This document shows positions 35,884 through 44,251 of a stretch of 64,000 nucleotides of DNA, one piece after another. Made by a program: the position numbers and the translations under genes. Numbering within the stretch: position 1 is the stretch's first letter; every line of letters begins with the position of its first letter. The stretch is from positions 558,001 to 622,000 of the forward strand of contig JAGFNW010000001.1 in assembly GCA_017592665.1 (NCBI GenBank), read 5' to 3'. Source of the DNA: Streptosporangiaceae bacterium NEAU-GS5 (GTDB taxonomy: Bacteria > Actinomycetota > Actinomycetes > Streptosporangiales > Streptosporangiaceae). The notes under the pieces are model-generated. The model worked only from the letters and a program-made list of their open reading frames with translations. It was not told the origin of the DNA and did not search any database.

Positions 35884-37335
35884 TTGGACTTCGTGTCTAA
35901 TAAAGTCACGATCATCGGCGCGGGCTTCGCCGGGATCGGCATGGCGATCAAACTCAAGGAGGCGGGGTTCCACGACTTCGTCATCCTGGAGAAGGCCGAC
36001 GAACTCGGCGGCACCTGGCGCGACAACACCTATCCCGGGTGTGCCTGCGACGTGCCGTCGCACATGTACTCGTTCTCGTACGAGCTCAACCCCGGATGGT
36101 CGCGGATGTTCTCCCCGCGGGAGGAGATCTGGGATTACATGCGGTCGGTCGTGGACAAGCACGGCCTCGCCCCGCACTTCCGATTCGGGACGAAGGTGAC
36201 CGGGCTGGAGTACGAGGACGCGACCCACCGCTGGCGCGTCTCGCTGGGCGATGGAAGCACCTTCATGACGAACGCCGTGGTCTCCGGCATCGGCGCCCTC
36301 CACATCCCGAAATTTCCGGATATCCCGGGGCGGTTCGCGGGGCCGAGCTTCCACTCGGCCGAGTGGGACCACACGATCGACCTGACCGGCAAGCGGGTCG
36401 CGGTCATCGGCACGGGCGCGTCCGCCATCCAGTTCGTCCCCGAGATCGCCTCGAAGGTGGACAAGCTGTACGTCTTCCAGCGGTCGGCCCCCTGGATCCA
36501 GCCCAAGCCCGACTTCGCCATCCCCGACCGGATGAAACGGATCCTGCGCCTGCCCGGGGCGGCCAGGGCGCTGCGCGGCTCGCTGTACTGGCTGCTCGAG
36601 ACCCGCGCGCTCGGCTTCGCGGTCGACCCGCGCCTGATGAAGGTCCACCAGCGGCTGGCCGAGCGCCACCTCGAACACCAGGTGCCCGACCCCGGACTGC
36701 GCACCCGGCTGACCCCCGACTACACCATCGGCTGCAAGCGCATCCTCATCTCCAATGACTACTATCCCACCCTGACCAGGGACAACGTCGAATTGATCAC
36801 CGACGGCATCGACCACCTGACCGCGCAGGGCGTCGTGACCGGCGGCCGGGAGATCGACGTGGACGTCATCATCTACGGCACCGGCTTCAAAGTCGTCGAC
36901 GCGCTGAGCGACCAGCGGATCATCGGCCGCGACGGCCTGAAGATCCAGGAGGCCTGGCAGGACGGCGTCGAGGCCTACTTCGGGGTGACGACGACCGGCT
37001 TCCCCAACCTGTTCTTCCTCCTCGGCCCCAACACCGGCCTCGGCCACAACTCGGTCGTCTTCATGATCGAGTCCCAGGTCCGATATGTCATGGAATGCCT
37101 GCGACTGCTCTCCCGGACGAAGGCACGGGCCATGGACGTGCGCCCCGAGGCACAGCGCGCCTACAACGACCGCCTCCAAGAGCGCCTGACCCGCCTCGTC
37201 TGGTCCGAAGGCGGCTGCACCAGCTGGTATCTCGACGACCACGGCCGCAACCGCGCCACCTGGCCCGGCTTCACCTTCGAATACTGGGCCAAAACCCGCC
37301 GCCCCACCCCCTCCTCCTACACCCTCCTCTACTAA
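35884..37335 (+). CDS. flavin-dependent monooxygenase, Baeyer-Villiger type
   Basis: 483 residues. TTG 35884 has GAGG five bases upstream; GTG 35893 is an alternative. FAD motif IIGAGFAGIGMAIKL, ELGGTWRDNTYPGCACDVPS, BVMO fingerprint FxGxxxHxxxWD at residues 151-162 and NADPH motif AVIGTGASAIQF. Oxidises ketones to esters or hydroxylates related substrates. A 101-bp gap separates it from the oxidoreductase, so it may have its own promoter, yet it fits as a tailoring enzyme. The gene ends in TAA directly followed by the 41-bp repeat array. Confidence 0.93.
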   Translation: MDFVSNKVTIIGAGFAGIGMAIKLKEAGFHDFVILEKADELGGTWRDNTYPGCACDVPSHMYSFSYELNPGWSRMFSPREEIWDYMRSVVDKHGLAPHFRFGTKVTGLEYEDATHRWRVSLGDGSTFMTNAVVSGIGALHIPKFPDIPGRFAGPSFHSAEWDHTIDLTGKRVAVIGTGASAIQFVPEIASKVDKLYVFQRSAPWIQPKPDFAIPDRMKRILRLPGAARALRGSLYWLLETRALGFAVDPRLMKVHQRLAERHLEHQVPDPGLRTRLTPDYTIGCKRILISNDYYPTLTRDNVELITDGIDHLTAQGVVTGGREIDVDVIIYGTGFKVVDALSDQRIIGRDGLKIQEAWQDGVEAYFGVTTTGFPNLFFLLGPNTGLGHNSVVFMIESQVRYVMECLRLLSRTKARAMDVRPEAQRAYNDRLQERLTRLVWSEGGCTSWYLDDHGRNRATWPGFTFEYWAKTRRPTPSSYTLLY

Positions 37336-37545
37336 CCCCCCCCGCGTGATCTTGCAGGATCTCCCACACCCCAGCTCACAGGTTTGGTGATCATGCAACA
37401 AGTCCCATCTCCCAGGTCAGCGCCTCGGTGATCATGCAATGCACGTGCATTGCATGATCACCGGACTTGCGACCAGCGGAAAGGGAATTCGTGCATGATC
37501 ACGACCTCGCTGCATCTGCGGAGGCGTGACGTCCTGCAAGATCAC
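37336..37545. repeat. 41-bp periodic repeat array with palindromic centre (locus A)
   Basis: After TAA come eight C and then units starting GTGATCTTGC (37346), GTGATCATGC (37387) and GTGATCATGC (37428), each exactly 41 bp apart. From 37445 the orientation flips: inverted motifs end at 37461, 37502 (41 bp) and 37545 (43 bp). The centre, 37426-37463, is a perfect 38-bp palindrome with arm CGGTGATCATGCAATGCAC. Bases 37471-37504 are identical to 42788-42821 at locus B. No coding capacity. Confidence 0.8.
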
Positions 37546-37607
37546 GCGCAGGCGGGGGTACGCCGCGGGGTGTAGCGGGCGCTGCCACTGGTGGGCGATG
37601 TGGTGGG

Positions 37608-38771
37608 GTGAGGCGATGGCCTAACGTGCGAGACGTGCGCACGCGTTCGGAATGGCGATCGATGATGGACCCGGTCCTGCCGGTCCTGATCGCCGTGTTC
37701 CAGATTGCCGGGTCGATCGGGGCCACCTACGGGCAGACCAAAGTGGCCGAGCTCGGCCGGGTGCCGCTGGATTGGCGGGCCTATCCGCTGCTGCTCGTGG
37801 GGCCCGTCGCCTTCGCGCTGCGCCGCCGTTTCCCGGTGGCCGGCCTCGCCGCGACCCTCGGCGCGACCATGCTCTACTTGCTGTGCGACTTCGCGTACGG
37901 GCCCGTCTTCCTCAGCCCGATCGTGATGATCTGCGTGGCGGTCCTCCACGGCCACCGGCGTGCCGCCTGGTGCCTTTCCGGCGTGATCTACCTGTTCTTC
38001 GTCGCGTACACCGTCTGGCTCATCCCGATCCCGCAAGGGGTGTTCCATCAGATCTGGGTGGCGACCGCACTGCTGCTCACTCTCACGGGCGCCGAGTTCT
38101 GGCGTGCCAGGCGCGAGCGGCTGCAGGAGCGGCGCCGAGTCGAAGAGGAAGAATCCCGGCGCCAGGCCAGCGAGGAACGCCTGACCATGGCTCAGGAGCT
38201 GCACGACGTGCTGGCGCACAACATCTCCCTGATCCACGTGCAGGCGTCGACGGCGCTGCATCTCATCGACGACCATCCGGAGCAGGCGCGTACGGCTCTC
38301 GCCACCATCAAGCAGGCGTCCAAGGACGTGCTGACCGAGATGCGCTGGGTGCTCAGCGTGCTGCGCGAGGGCGCACCGCGCTCCCCGGCCGCCGGCCTCG
38401 ACCGCCTGGGCGACCTCGTCGAACGCAGCGGCCTCGACGTGGACGTCGCCATCACGGGAGTGGTGAGCACGTTGCCGCCCGGCGTGGATCGGGCCGCATA
38501 TCGGATCGTCCAGGAGTCGCTGACCAACGTCACCCGGCACGCGCCCGGTTCACGCGTGGCCGTCGAGGTGGCCTATCGGCCGGACGCGCTCGACCTGACC
38601 GTCGCCGACGACGGCTCGGGCGCGGGGGCCGCCGTGCAGGGCCTCGGTGGCGGTAACGGGATCCCCGGGATGCGTGAGCGCGCCACCGCCCTCGGCGGCA
38701 CGCTCACGGCCGAGCCGTACGGGAAGGGGTTCCGGGTGAGGGCATCACTACCGACGGGGGGCCACGAATGA
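37608..38771 (+). CDS. NarL-type sensor histidine kinase (HisKA_3)
   Basis: 387 residues from GTG 37608; ATGs at 37662 and 37665 (MMDPVLP) are likely alternatives. Four to five N-terminal membrane helices, coiled coil (RRVEEEESRRQASEERL), HisKA_3 with ELHDVLAHNISLI, and HATPase with QESLTNVTRHAPG and GIPGMRERATALGG. Typical short cytoplasmic-sensing kinase of actinobacteria. Shares ATGA with the response regulator gene. Confidence 0.92.
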   Translation: MRRWPNVRDVRTRSEWRSMMDPVLPVLIAVFQIAGSIGATYGQTKVAELGRVPLDWRAYPLLLVGPVAFALRRRFPVAGLAATLGATMLYLLCDFAYGPVFLSPIVMICVAVLHGHRRAAWCLSGVIYLFFVAYTVWLIPIPQGVFHQIWVATALLLTLTGAEFWRARRERLQERRRVEEEESRRQASEERLTMAQELHDVLAHNISLIHVQASTALHLIDDHPEQARTALATIKQASKDVLTEMRWVLSVLREGAPRSPAAGLDRLGDLVERSGLDVDVAITGVVSTLPPGVDRAAYRIVQESLTNVTRHAPGSRVAVEVAYRPDALDLTVADDGSGAGAAVQGLGGGNGIPGMRERATALGGTLTAEPYGKGFRVRASLPTGGHE

Positions 38772-39415
38772 TCAGGATCCTGCTCGCCGACGATCAGGCG
38801 CTGGTCCGCGCGGGGTTCCGCGCCCTGCTGACGGCCCAGGAAGGGATGACCGTGGTCGGCGAGGCCGCGGACGGCGCCGAGGCGGCCCGGCTCGCCGCCG
38901 AGCTCGATCCGGACGTCGTGCTGATGGACATCCGGATGCCCGGCACGGACGGGCTGAGCGCGCTGCCACTGATGCCTCCCGAGGCCAAGGTCATCATGCT
39001 GACCACGTTCGAGCTGGACGAATACGTCTTCGAGGCACTGCGCAACGGCGCCAGCGGCTTCCTGGTCAAGGACACCGAGCCGGCCGAGCTCATCCAGGCG
39101 GTCCGGGTGGTGGCCTCCGGCGACGCGCTGCTCTCCCCCGGCGTCACCCGGCGTCTGATCGCCGAGTACGCCTTCCGGGCCAAGGATCCCGTCGTCCCGG
39201 CCGAGCTCGGCCAGCTCACCGAGCGGGAGCGCGAGGTGGTGACGCTCGTCGGCGCCGGCATGACCAACGACGAGATCGCGGCCCGCCTGTTCATGTCGCC
39301 GGCGACCGCGAAGACCCATGTCAGCCGCTCGATGATGAAGCTGCGCGCGCGGGACAGGGCGCAGCTGGTGGTCATCGCGTACGAGTCCGGTCTGGTCCGA
39401 CCTGGCTGGACATAA
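38768..39415 (+). CDS. NarL/LuxR-family response regulator
   Basis: 215 residues. Receiver with DD at 8-9, phospho-acceptor Asp54 in VVLMDIRMPG, Lys in FLVKDTEP; C-terminal LuxR HTH (LTEREREVVTLVGAGMTNDE, AKTHVSR). Overlaps the kinase gene by four bases and is followed 10 bp later by the SDR gene. Confidence 0.94.
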   Translation: MIRILLADDQALVRAGFRALLTAQEGMTVVGEAADGAEAARLAAELDPDVVLMDIRMPGTDGLSALPLMPPEAKVIMLTTFELDEYVFEALRNGASGFLVKDTEPAELIQAVRVVASGDALLSPGVTRRLIAEYAFRAKDPVVPAELGQLTEREREVVTLVGAGMTNDEIAARLFMSPATAKTHVSRSMMKLRARDRAQLVVIAYESGLVRPGWT

Positions 39416-39425
39416 GGAGACCGAA

Positions 39426-40193
39426 ATGACTTACCCGACTTATCCGGACTTGCAGGGCAAGGTGGCGCTGATCACCGGGAGCTCGAAGGGCATCGGCGCG
39501 GCCACCGCGAAGGCGCTCGCGTCCAACGGCGTCTCCGTCGTGATCAACGGCCGCGACCCGGATGCAGTCGACGCCATGGTGAAGGAGATCCAGGCGGAGG
39601 GCGGCGCGGCGCTCGGCGTGGCAGCCGACGCCACCGACTACGACGCGGTGGATCGCATGCGCGCGCGAGCCGAGGCCGAACTCGGGCCGATCGACATCCT
39701 GGCCGCCTTCTCCGGCAGCGGCAACGCGCGGCCGGGCCCGGTGGAGAACCTCTCGATCGAGGATTGGCACTCGACGGTCGACGGCAACCTGACCGCCACC
39801 TTCTATGCGCTGAAGACCGTGCTCCCGGGGATGCGCGAGCGCCGCCGTGGATCCATCATCACCATGTCGTCGGAAGCCGGGCGGAGGCCCACCCCGGCGC
39901 CCGCGCCCTATGCGGCGGCCAAGGCCGGCATCGTCATGCTCACCCAGCAGGTGGCCGCCGAGGCCGGGCCGTACGGCGTGCGGATCAACTGCGTCGCGCC
40001 CTCGACGGTCCTGACCGAGCGCACGGCCACCAACATGCCGCTGGAGGTGCGCGAGCGGCTCATCGACACGTTCCCACTGCGCCGGCTCGGCCGGCCGGAC
40101 GACGTGGCGAACACGGCCTTGTTCCTCGCATCCGACGCCTCCTCGTGGCTTACGGGCCTCACGGTCGATGTCGCTGGCGGCAAGGCAATGTAA
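39426..40193 (+). CDS. SDR family oxidoreductase (FabG-like)
   Basis: 255 residues with a strong AAGGAG ribosome site. Cofactor motif TGSSKGIGAA, active-site Ser in ITMSSEAG and YAAAK (Tyr, Lys), PG-type QQVAAEAGPYGVRINCVAPS, and C-terminal SWLTGLTVDVAGG. NAD(P)-dependent alcohol/ketone redox; substrate unknown. Possibly co-transcribed with the two-component genes. Confidence 0.93.
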   Translation: MTYPTYPDLQGKVALITGSSKGIGAATAKALASNGVSVVINGRDPDAVDAMVKEIQAEGGAALGVAADATDYDAVDRMRARAEAELGPIDILAAFSGSGNARPGPVENLSIEDWHSTVDGNLTATFYALKTVLPGMRERRRGSIITMSSEAGRRPTPAPAPYAAAKAGIVMLTQQVAAEAGPYGVRINCVAPSTVLTERTATNMPLEVRERLIDTFPLRRLGRPDDVANTALFLASDASSWLTGLTVDVAGGKAM

Positions 40194-40235
40194 CTGTCAC
40201 TTCTCGCGTTCGCCAAGACACGTTAAGTTACCAGC

Positions 40236-41156
40236 GTGGACCTGGCCGCGATGCTCATCAGCGGTCTCGTCGCGGGGCTCGCGGCGGGCGCCGCCTCGTG
40301 CGCTGCCGTTCAAGGTGGATTCCTGATCGCGCTCCACCCGGCCGGCGCGAGAGTCCTGGCCACGTTCCTGGGTGCACGCGTGGGCGCGCATGCCGTGGTG
40401 GGAGCCGTGCTCGGGCTGGTGGGCGGGGCGCTGCCGATGAGCCCGGCGGTGCGTGCCGCGGTTCTGGTCGTGGCGGGCGTGGTGATCTGCGCGCACGCCG
40501 TGCGCCGGCTGCGCCGAGGTCCGTCCTGCGCAGCGCGCGCCGAGAAGGGCACGTCCCGCGCCGCGGCGCTGGGCGCGGCGACCGTGCTGACGCCCTGCGG
40601 GGTGACGCTGAGTGTCGAGCTGGTGGCCGTCTCCAGCCGTTCGGCGGCGTCCGGAGCCGTGCTGCTCGGCGGGTTCGCGCTCGGTACAGCACCCGTGCTC
40701 GCCGCCCTCGGCCTGGTCGTCCGGGTCGCCGCGCGCTTCGCCGCAATCGCCGGCCTGGTGGCCGGAGTGGTCACGGTCGGCGCGGGATTACGGCTCGGCG
40801 GCTGGCTGCCCGAGCTGAGCTCCTCCGCCGCCGCTGCACAGACGGTCATGGGAGCCGACAGGGTTCAGCGGATCACCGTCTGGGCCACCGACCGCGGCTT
40901 CCGCCCCGGCGTGGTGGCGGTGCAGGCCGGCGACCCTGTCGAGATCACGTTTCGCACGGCTGGAAACCGCGGCTGCACGCGTACGGTCGCCATCGCCGGC
41001 CGCGACGTGGCCCTTCCCGAGACCGGCGCGGTGACGGTCCGCGTCCCTGGGGCCGACCTCCGCTACGCCTGCGGCATGGGGATGTATGTCGGCTACTTAG
41101 AGATCGCCCACGAGCCGCGGAATGGCCGGTCCCCGCCGGGCCCGGCCGCCCTCTGA
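40236..41156 (+). CDS. TauE/SafE-DsbD-like membrane exporter fused to cupredoxin-like domain
   Basis: 306 residues from GTG 40236. Six or so membrane helices with the internal repeat typical of the sulfite exporter/DsbD_2 family (GLAAGAASCAAVQGGF and GAATVLTPCGVTLS, Cys in each half). The C-terminal ~95 residues form a cupredoxin-like beta domain (VQAGDPVEITFRTAGNRGCTRTVAI, YACGMGMYVGYLEI). It keeps Cys and Met near the usual copper site but no clear His pair. Such fusions are linked to metal or redox handling; the cargo is not shown by the sequence. Confidence 0.8.
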   Translation: MDLAAMLISGLVAGLAAGAASCAAVQGGFLIALHPAGARVLATFLGARVGAHAVVGAVLGLVGGALPMSPAVRAAVLVVAGVVICAHAVRRLRRGPSCAARAEKGTSRAAALGAATVLTPCGVTLSVELVAVSSRSAASGAVLLGGFALGTAPVLAALGLVVRVAARFAAIAGLVAGVVTVGAGLRLGGWLPELSSSAAAAQTVMGADRVQRITVWATDRGFRPGVVAVQAGDPVEITFRTAGNRGCTRTVAIAGRDVALPETGAVTVRVPGADLRYACGMGMYVGYLEIAHEPRNGRSPPGPAAL

Positions 41157-41606
41157 GCCCGGGCTCCGGCCACGCGGGTGGAGCGTGACCGGGGTCCGGC
41201 CAGACCAATGACCCGATAGCCGGCCGATGCCCAGATCGCCGCACCCGGCTAATGCCCGGATCGCCGGTATCCAGCCGATGCTCCGATCGCCGGTACCGGC
41301 CGATGCCCGGATGGCCTGCACCCGGCCGATGCCCGGATTGCCGGTACCCGGCCGATGCTCCGATGGCCAGCGTCCGGCCGATGCTCCGATGGCCGGTGTC
41401 AGGCAGCACCGGTGCCAGACAGCGGCCGGCGTCAGACAGCGGCCGGCGTCAGAAGCCGGGGCCGCCAAGCACGCGACGCATCAGGCCGCCCGCCACGCGG
41501 CGCATCAGGCCGCCCCAGGCCACACGGCGGATCAGGCCCCCGTCACGCGGCGCGTCAGGCCGCCCACGCCACTCGGTGCGGCGCGCCGCCCACGCCACTC
41601 GGCGCG
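41157..41606. repeat. intergenic minisatellite between convergent genes
   Basis: 450 bp with no credible gene. From about 41217 to 41400 seven copies of a ~26-bp unit (CGGCCGATGCCCGGATTGCC plus a short tail) run in tandem. Next, CAGACAGCGGCCGGCGT is doubled around 41415-41450. From about 41470 to 41605 about five copies of a ~24-bp unit (CACGCGGCGCATCAGGCC plus tail) follow. Frames through it are artefacts of the repeat. Confidence 0.75.
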
Positions 41607-42722
41607 TCAGGCGGCGAGGGCCACCGACACAGGCACATAGGGCAGGCCGTGCGCCACGGCGACCGGCTCGTTGGTGACATGGCCGGCGTGGGTGTTGAGG
41701 CCGAGCGCGAGCGCCGGATCGCCGGCGAGCGCCGCCTTCCAGCCCTGCCCGGCCAGCTTCACCGCATACGGCAGCGTGGCGTTGGTCAGGGCGTATGTCG
41801 AGGTGTTGGCCACCGACCCCGGCATGTTGGCGACGCAGTAGAACACCGAGTCGTGCACCGCGAAGGTCGGCTCGGCATGTGTCGTGGGCCGCGAGTCCTC
41901 AAAGCACCCGCCCTGGTCGATCGCGATGTCGACCAGCACCGAGCCCGGCTTCATGCGTGAGACGAGCTCGTTGGAGATCAGCGTCGGGGCCTTCGCGCCG
42001 GGGATCAGCACGGCGCCGATCACCAGGTCGGCGTCGAGCACCGCCTGCTCGATCGCGTACGAGGTGGAGACCAGCGTCTTCAGCCGGCCCTGATAGACGG
42101 CGTCGATGAAGCGCAGCCGATCGATGTTGACGTCGAGGATCGTGACGTCGGCGCCCATGCCGACGGCGATCTGCGCGGCGTTGAGCCCGGAGACGCCGCC
42201 GCCGATCACGACGATCTTCGCCGGGGCCACGCCGGGCACGCCGCCCGGCAGCACGCCGCGCCCACCGTTGAACCGCATCATGTTGTACGCGCCGACCTGG
42301 GGCGCGAGCCGCCCGGCGACCTCCGACATGGGCGCCAGCAGCGGCAGCGTGTTGCCGACCTGGACCGTCTCGTAGGCGATGGCGGTGGCCTTGGCCTCGA
42401 GCAGGGCGTCGGTGCACGGGCGGGACGCGGCCAGGTGCAGGTAGGTGAAGAGCAGGTGGTCCGCGCGGATCCGGCCGTACTCCTCCGCGATCGGCTCCTT
42501 CACCTTGAGGATCATCTCGGAGTCGCCCCAGACGGCGTCCGCGCTGTCGAGGATCTTGGCGCCGGCGGCGAGATACTCCTCGTCGGTGATGTGCGAGCCG
42601 AGGCCCGCGCCGCGCTGGACGTTCACGTCGTGGCCGTGGCGCACCAGTTCGTGCACGCCCGCCGGGGTGGCGGCGACGCGATATTCATGGTTCTTGACCT
42701 CGGCGGGCACGCCGATCTTCAT
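41607..42722 (-). CDS. ald: alanine dehydrogenase
   Basis: 371 residues from ATG 42722 with GAAAGGA upstream. N-terminal MKIGVPAEVKNHEYRVAATP, Lys/His catalytic region VKEPIAEEY and YLHLAA, NAD fold KIVVIGGGVSGLNAAQIAVG, and VDIAIDQGGC / VANMPGSVANTSTYAL. Full family length. Interconverts L-alanine and pyruvate plus ammonia with NAD. The aminotransferase gene upstream on the same strand could feed or use alanine/pyruvate. Confidence 0.97.
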   Translation of the reverse strand: MKIGVPAEVKNHEYRVAATPAGVHELVRHGHDVNVQRGAGLGSHITDEEYLAAGAKILDSADAVWGDSEMILKVKEPIAEEYGRIRADHLLFTYLHLAASRPCTDALLEAKATAIAYETVQVGNTLPLLAPMSEVAGRLAPQVGAYNMMRFNGGRGVLPGGVPGVAPAKIVVIGGGVSGLNAAQIAVGMGADVTILDVNIDRLRFIDAVYQGRLKTLVSTSYAIEQAVLDADLVIGAVLIPGAKAPTLISNELVSRMKPGSVLVDIAIDQGGCFEDSRPTTHAEPTFAVHDSVFYCVANMPGSVANTSTYALTNATLPYAVKLAGQGWKAALAGDPALALGLNTHAGHVTNEPVAVAHGLPYVPVSVALAA

Positions 42723-42753
42723 GGCTGACGTTCCTTTCACTTCATGCTCCGTG

Positions 42754-42868
42754 GTGATCATGCACAGTGCATGATCACGGATCCGCTGACCAGCGGAAAG
42801 GGAATTCGTGCATGATCACGAAAGCGGTGACCAGGCGTTGGGGAATTCGCGCAAGATCACGGGGGGGG
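42754..42868 (-). repeat. 41-bp periodic repeat array with palindromic centre (locus B)
   Basis: Read on the minus strand from the aminotransferase stop TAA: eight C, then GTGATC units beginning at 42860, 42819 and 42778, exactly 41 bp apart. The last forms the palindrome GTGATCATGCAC-n-GTGCATGATCAC (42754-42778), where orientation flips. Shares a 34-bp identity with locus A (42788-42821 versus 37471-37504). Confidence 0.8.
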
Positions 42869-44251
42869 TTAGAGGTGGTTCCAGGCTTCGGTGAGGACGG
42901 CGCGGAGGATGGATTCGATCTCGTCGAATTCTTTCGGGCCGATGATCAGCGGCGGGGCCAGTTGCACCACGGGGTCGCCGCGGTCGTCGGCGCGGCAGTA
43001 GAGGCCGGCGTCGTAGAGGGCCTTGGACAGGAAGCCGCGCAGCAGCCGCTCGGATTCGTCGGCGTCGAAGGTCTCCTTGGTCGACTTGTCCTTGACCAGC
43101 TCGATCCCGTAGAAGTAGCCGGCGCCGCGCACGTCGCCGACGATCGGCAGGTCGCGCAGCCCCTCGAGGGTCGCTCGGAAGATCGGCTCGTTCACCGTGA
43201 CGTGGTCGAGGAGGCCTTCGCGCTCGAAGATGTCGAGGTTGGCCAGGGCGACCGCGGACGAGACGGGGTGGCCGCCGAAGGTGTAGCCGTGGGCGAAGGT
43301 CTCGTTGCCGGTCTTGAACGGCTCGAACAGCCGGTCCGACACGATCATCGCGCCGATCGGCGAGTAGCCGCTGGTCAGGCCCTTGGCGCAGGTGATGATG
43401 TCAGGGACGTAGTCGAACTTCTGGCCGCCGAACATGGTGCCGAGCCGCCCGAACGCGCAGATCACCTCGTCTGAGACGAGCAGCACGTCATGCTGATCGC
43501 AGATCTCCCGCAGCCGCTGGAAGTAGCCGGGCGGGGGCGGGAAGCAGCCGCCGGCGTTCTGGACCGGCTCGACGAAGACGGCGGCGACCGTGTCGGGGCC
43601 TTCCATCTCGATGGCCTTGCCGATCTGGTCGGCGGCCCAGCGGCCGAAGGCCTCGGGCTCCTTGTCGAAGCCCGGGAAGCCGGAGATCTCGTCGGCGCGG
43701 TAGAGGTTGGTGTTGGGCGCCTTGATCGCGCCGGGCACGAGCGGCTCGAACATCTGCTTCAGCCCGGGGATGCCGGTGATCGACAGGGCGCCCTGCGGCG
43801 TGCCGTGGTAGGCGATGGACCGGCTGACGACCTTGGTCTTCATCGGCTTGCCCTGAATCTTGAAATACTGCTTGGCGAGCTTCCACGCCGACTCGACGGC
43901 CTCGCCGCCGCCCGTGGTGAAGAAGACGCGGTTGAGGTCGCCGGGGGTGAGCTCGGCCAGCCGGTGGGCCAGCTCGGCGGCCTTGGGGTGCGCATACGAC
44001 CACAGCGGGAAGAAGGCGAGCTCCTGGGCCTGCTTGGCGGCCGCCTCGGCCAGCTCGGCGCGCCCGTGGCCCACCTGGACCACGAACAGCCCGGCCAGGC
44101 CGTCGAGGTAGCGCTTCCCGTGGACGTCGTAGACATACGCGCCCTCACCTCGCACGATCATCGGCACCTCGGCTCCCGCGTAGGAGCCGTGCCGGGTGAA
44201 GTGCATCCACAGGTTGTCCTGTGCGGCCTTGAGAACGTCCGGATGCGTCAT
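42869..44251 (-). CDS. class III aminotransferase (omega-transaminase type)
   Basis: 460 residues from ATG 44251, preceded by AAGGGAAG. Fold type I PLP motifs: FFTTGGGEAVESAWKLAKQY, SRSIAYHGTPQGAL, LLVSDEVICAFGRLG, and the PLP lysine in ITCAKGLTSGYSPIGA. N terminus YVYDVHGKRYLDGLAGLFVVQVGHG. Members transfer amino groups from putrescine, beta-alanine or similar omega-amines to pyruvate, giving alanine. Alanine dehydrogenase follows 146 bp downstream and would regenerate pyruvate. Ends in TAA next to the repeat array. Confidence 0.93.
   Translation of the reverse strand: MTHPDVLKAAQDNLWMHFTRHGSYAGAEVPMIVRGEGAYVYDVHGKRYLDGLAGLFVVQVGHGRAELAEAAAKQAQELAFFPLWSYAHPKAAELAHRLAELTPGDLNRVFFTTGGGEAVESAWKLAKQYFKIQGKPMKTKVVSRSIAYHGTPQGALSITGIPGLKQMFEPLVPGAIKAPNTNLYRADEISGFPGFDKEPEAFGRWAADQIGKAIEMEGPDTVAAVFVEPVQNAGGCFPPPPGYFQRLREICDQHDVLLVSDEVICAFGRLGTMFGGQKFDYVPDIITCAKGLTSGYSPIGAMIVSDRLFEPFKTGNETFAHGYTFGGHPVSSAVALANLDIFEREGLLDHVTVNEPIFRATLEGLRDLPIVGDVRGAGYFYGIELVKDKSTKETFDADESERLLRGFLSKALYDAGLYCRADDRGDPVVQLAPPLIIGPKEFDEIESILRAVLTEAWNHL

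Noticed and set aside
35521-37401. 626-codon minus-strand frame opposite the monooxygenase
   Set aside because: Mirror frame caused by GC-rich codon bias.
37346-37545. CRISPR-like reading of the 41-bp array
   Set aside because: The conserved motif is only about 10-12 bp, the between-motif parts are related to each other, and orientation flips in the middle.
41217-41605. Possible CRISPR array
   Set aside because: The units are contiguous tandem copies without unique spacers, and no cas genes are present.
41227-41640. Long plus-strand reading frames in the minisatellite
   Set aside because: Proteins would be simple Pro/Arg-rich repeats produced by the tandem units; frames are open only because of GC bias.
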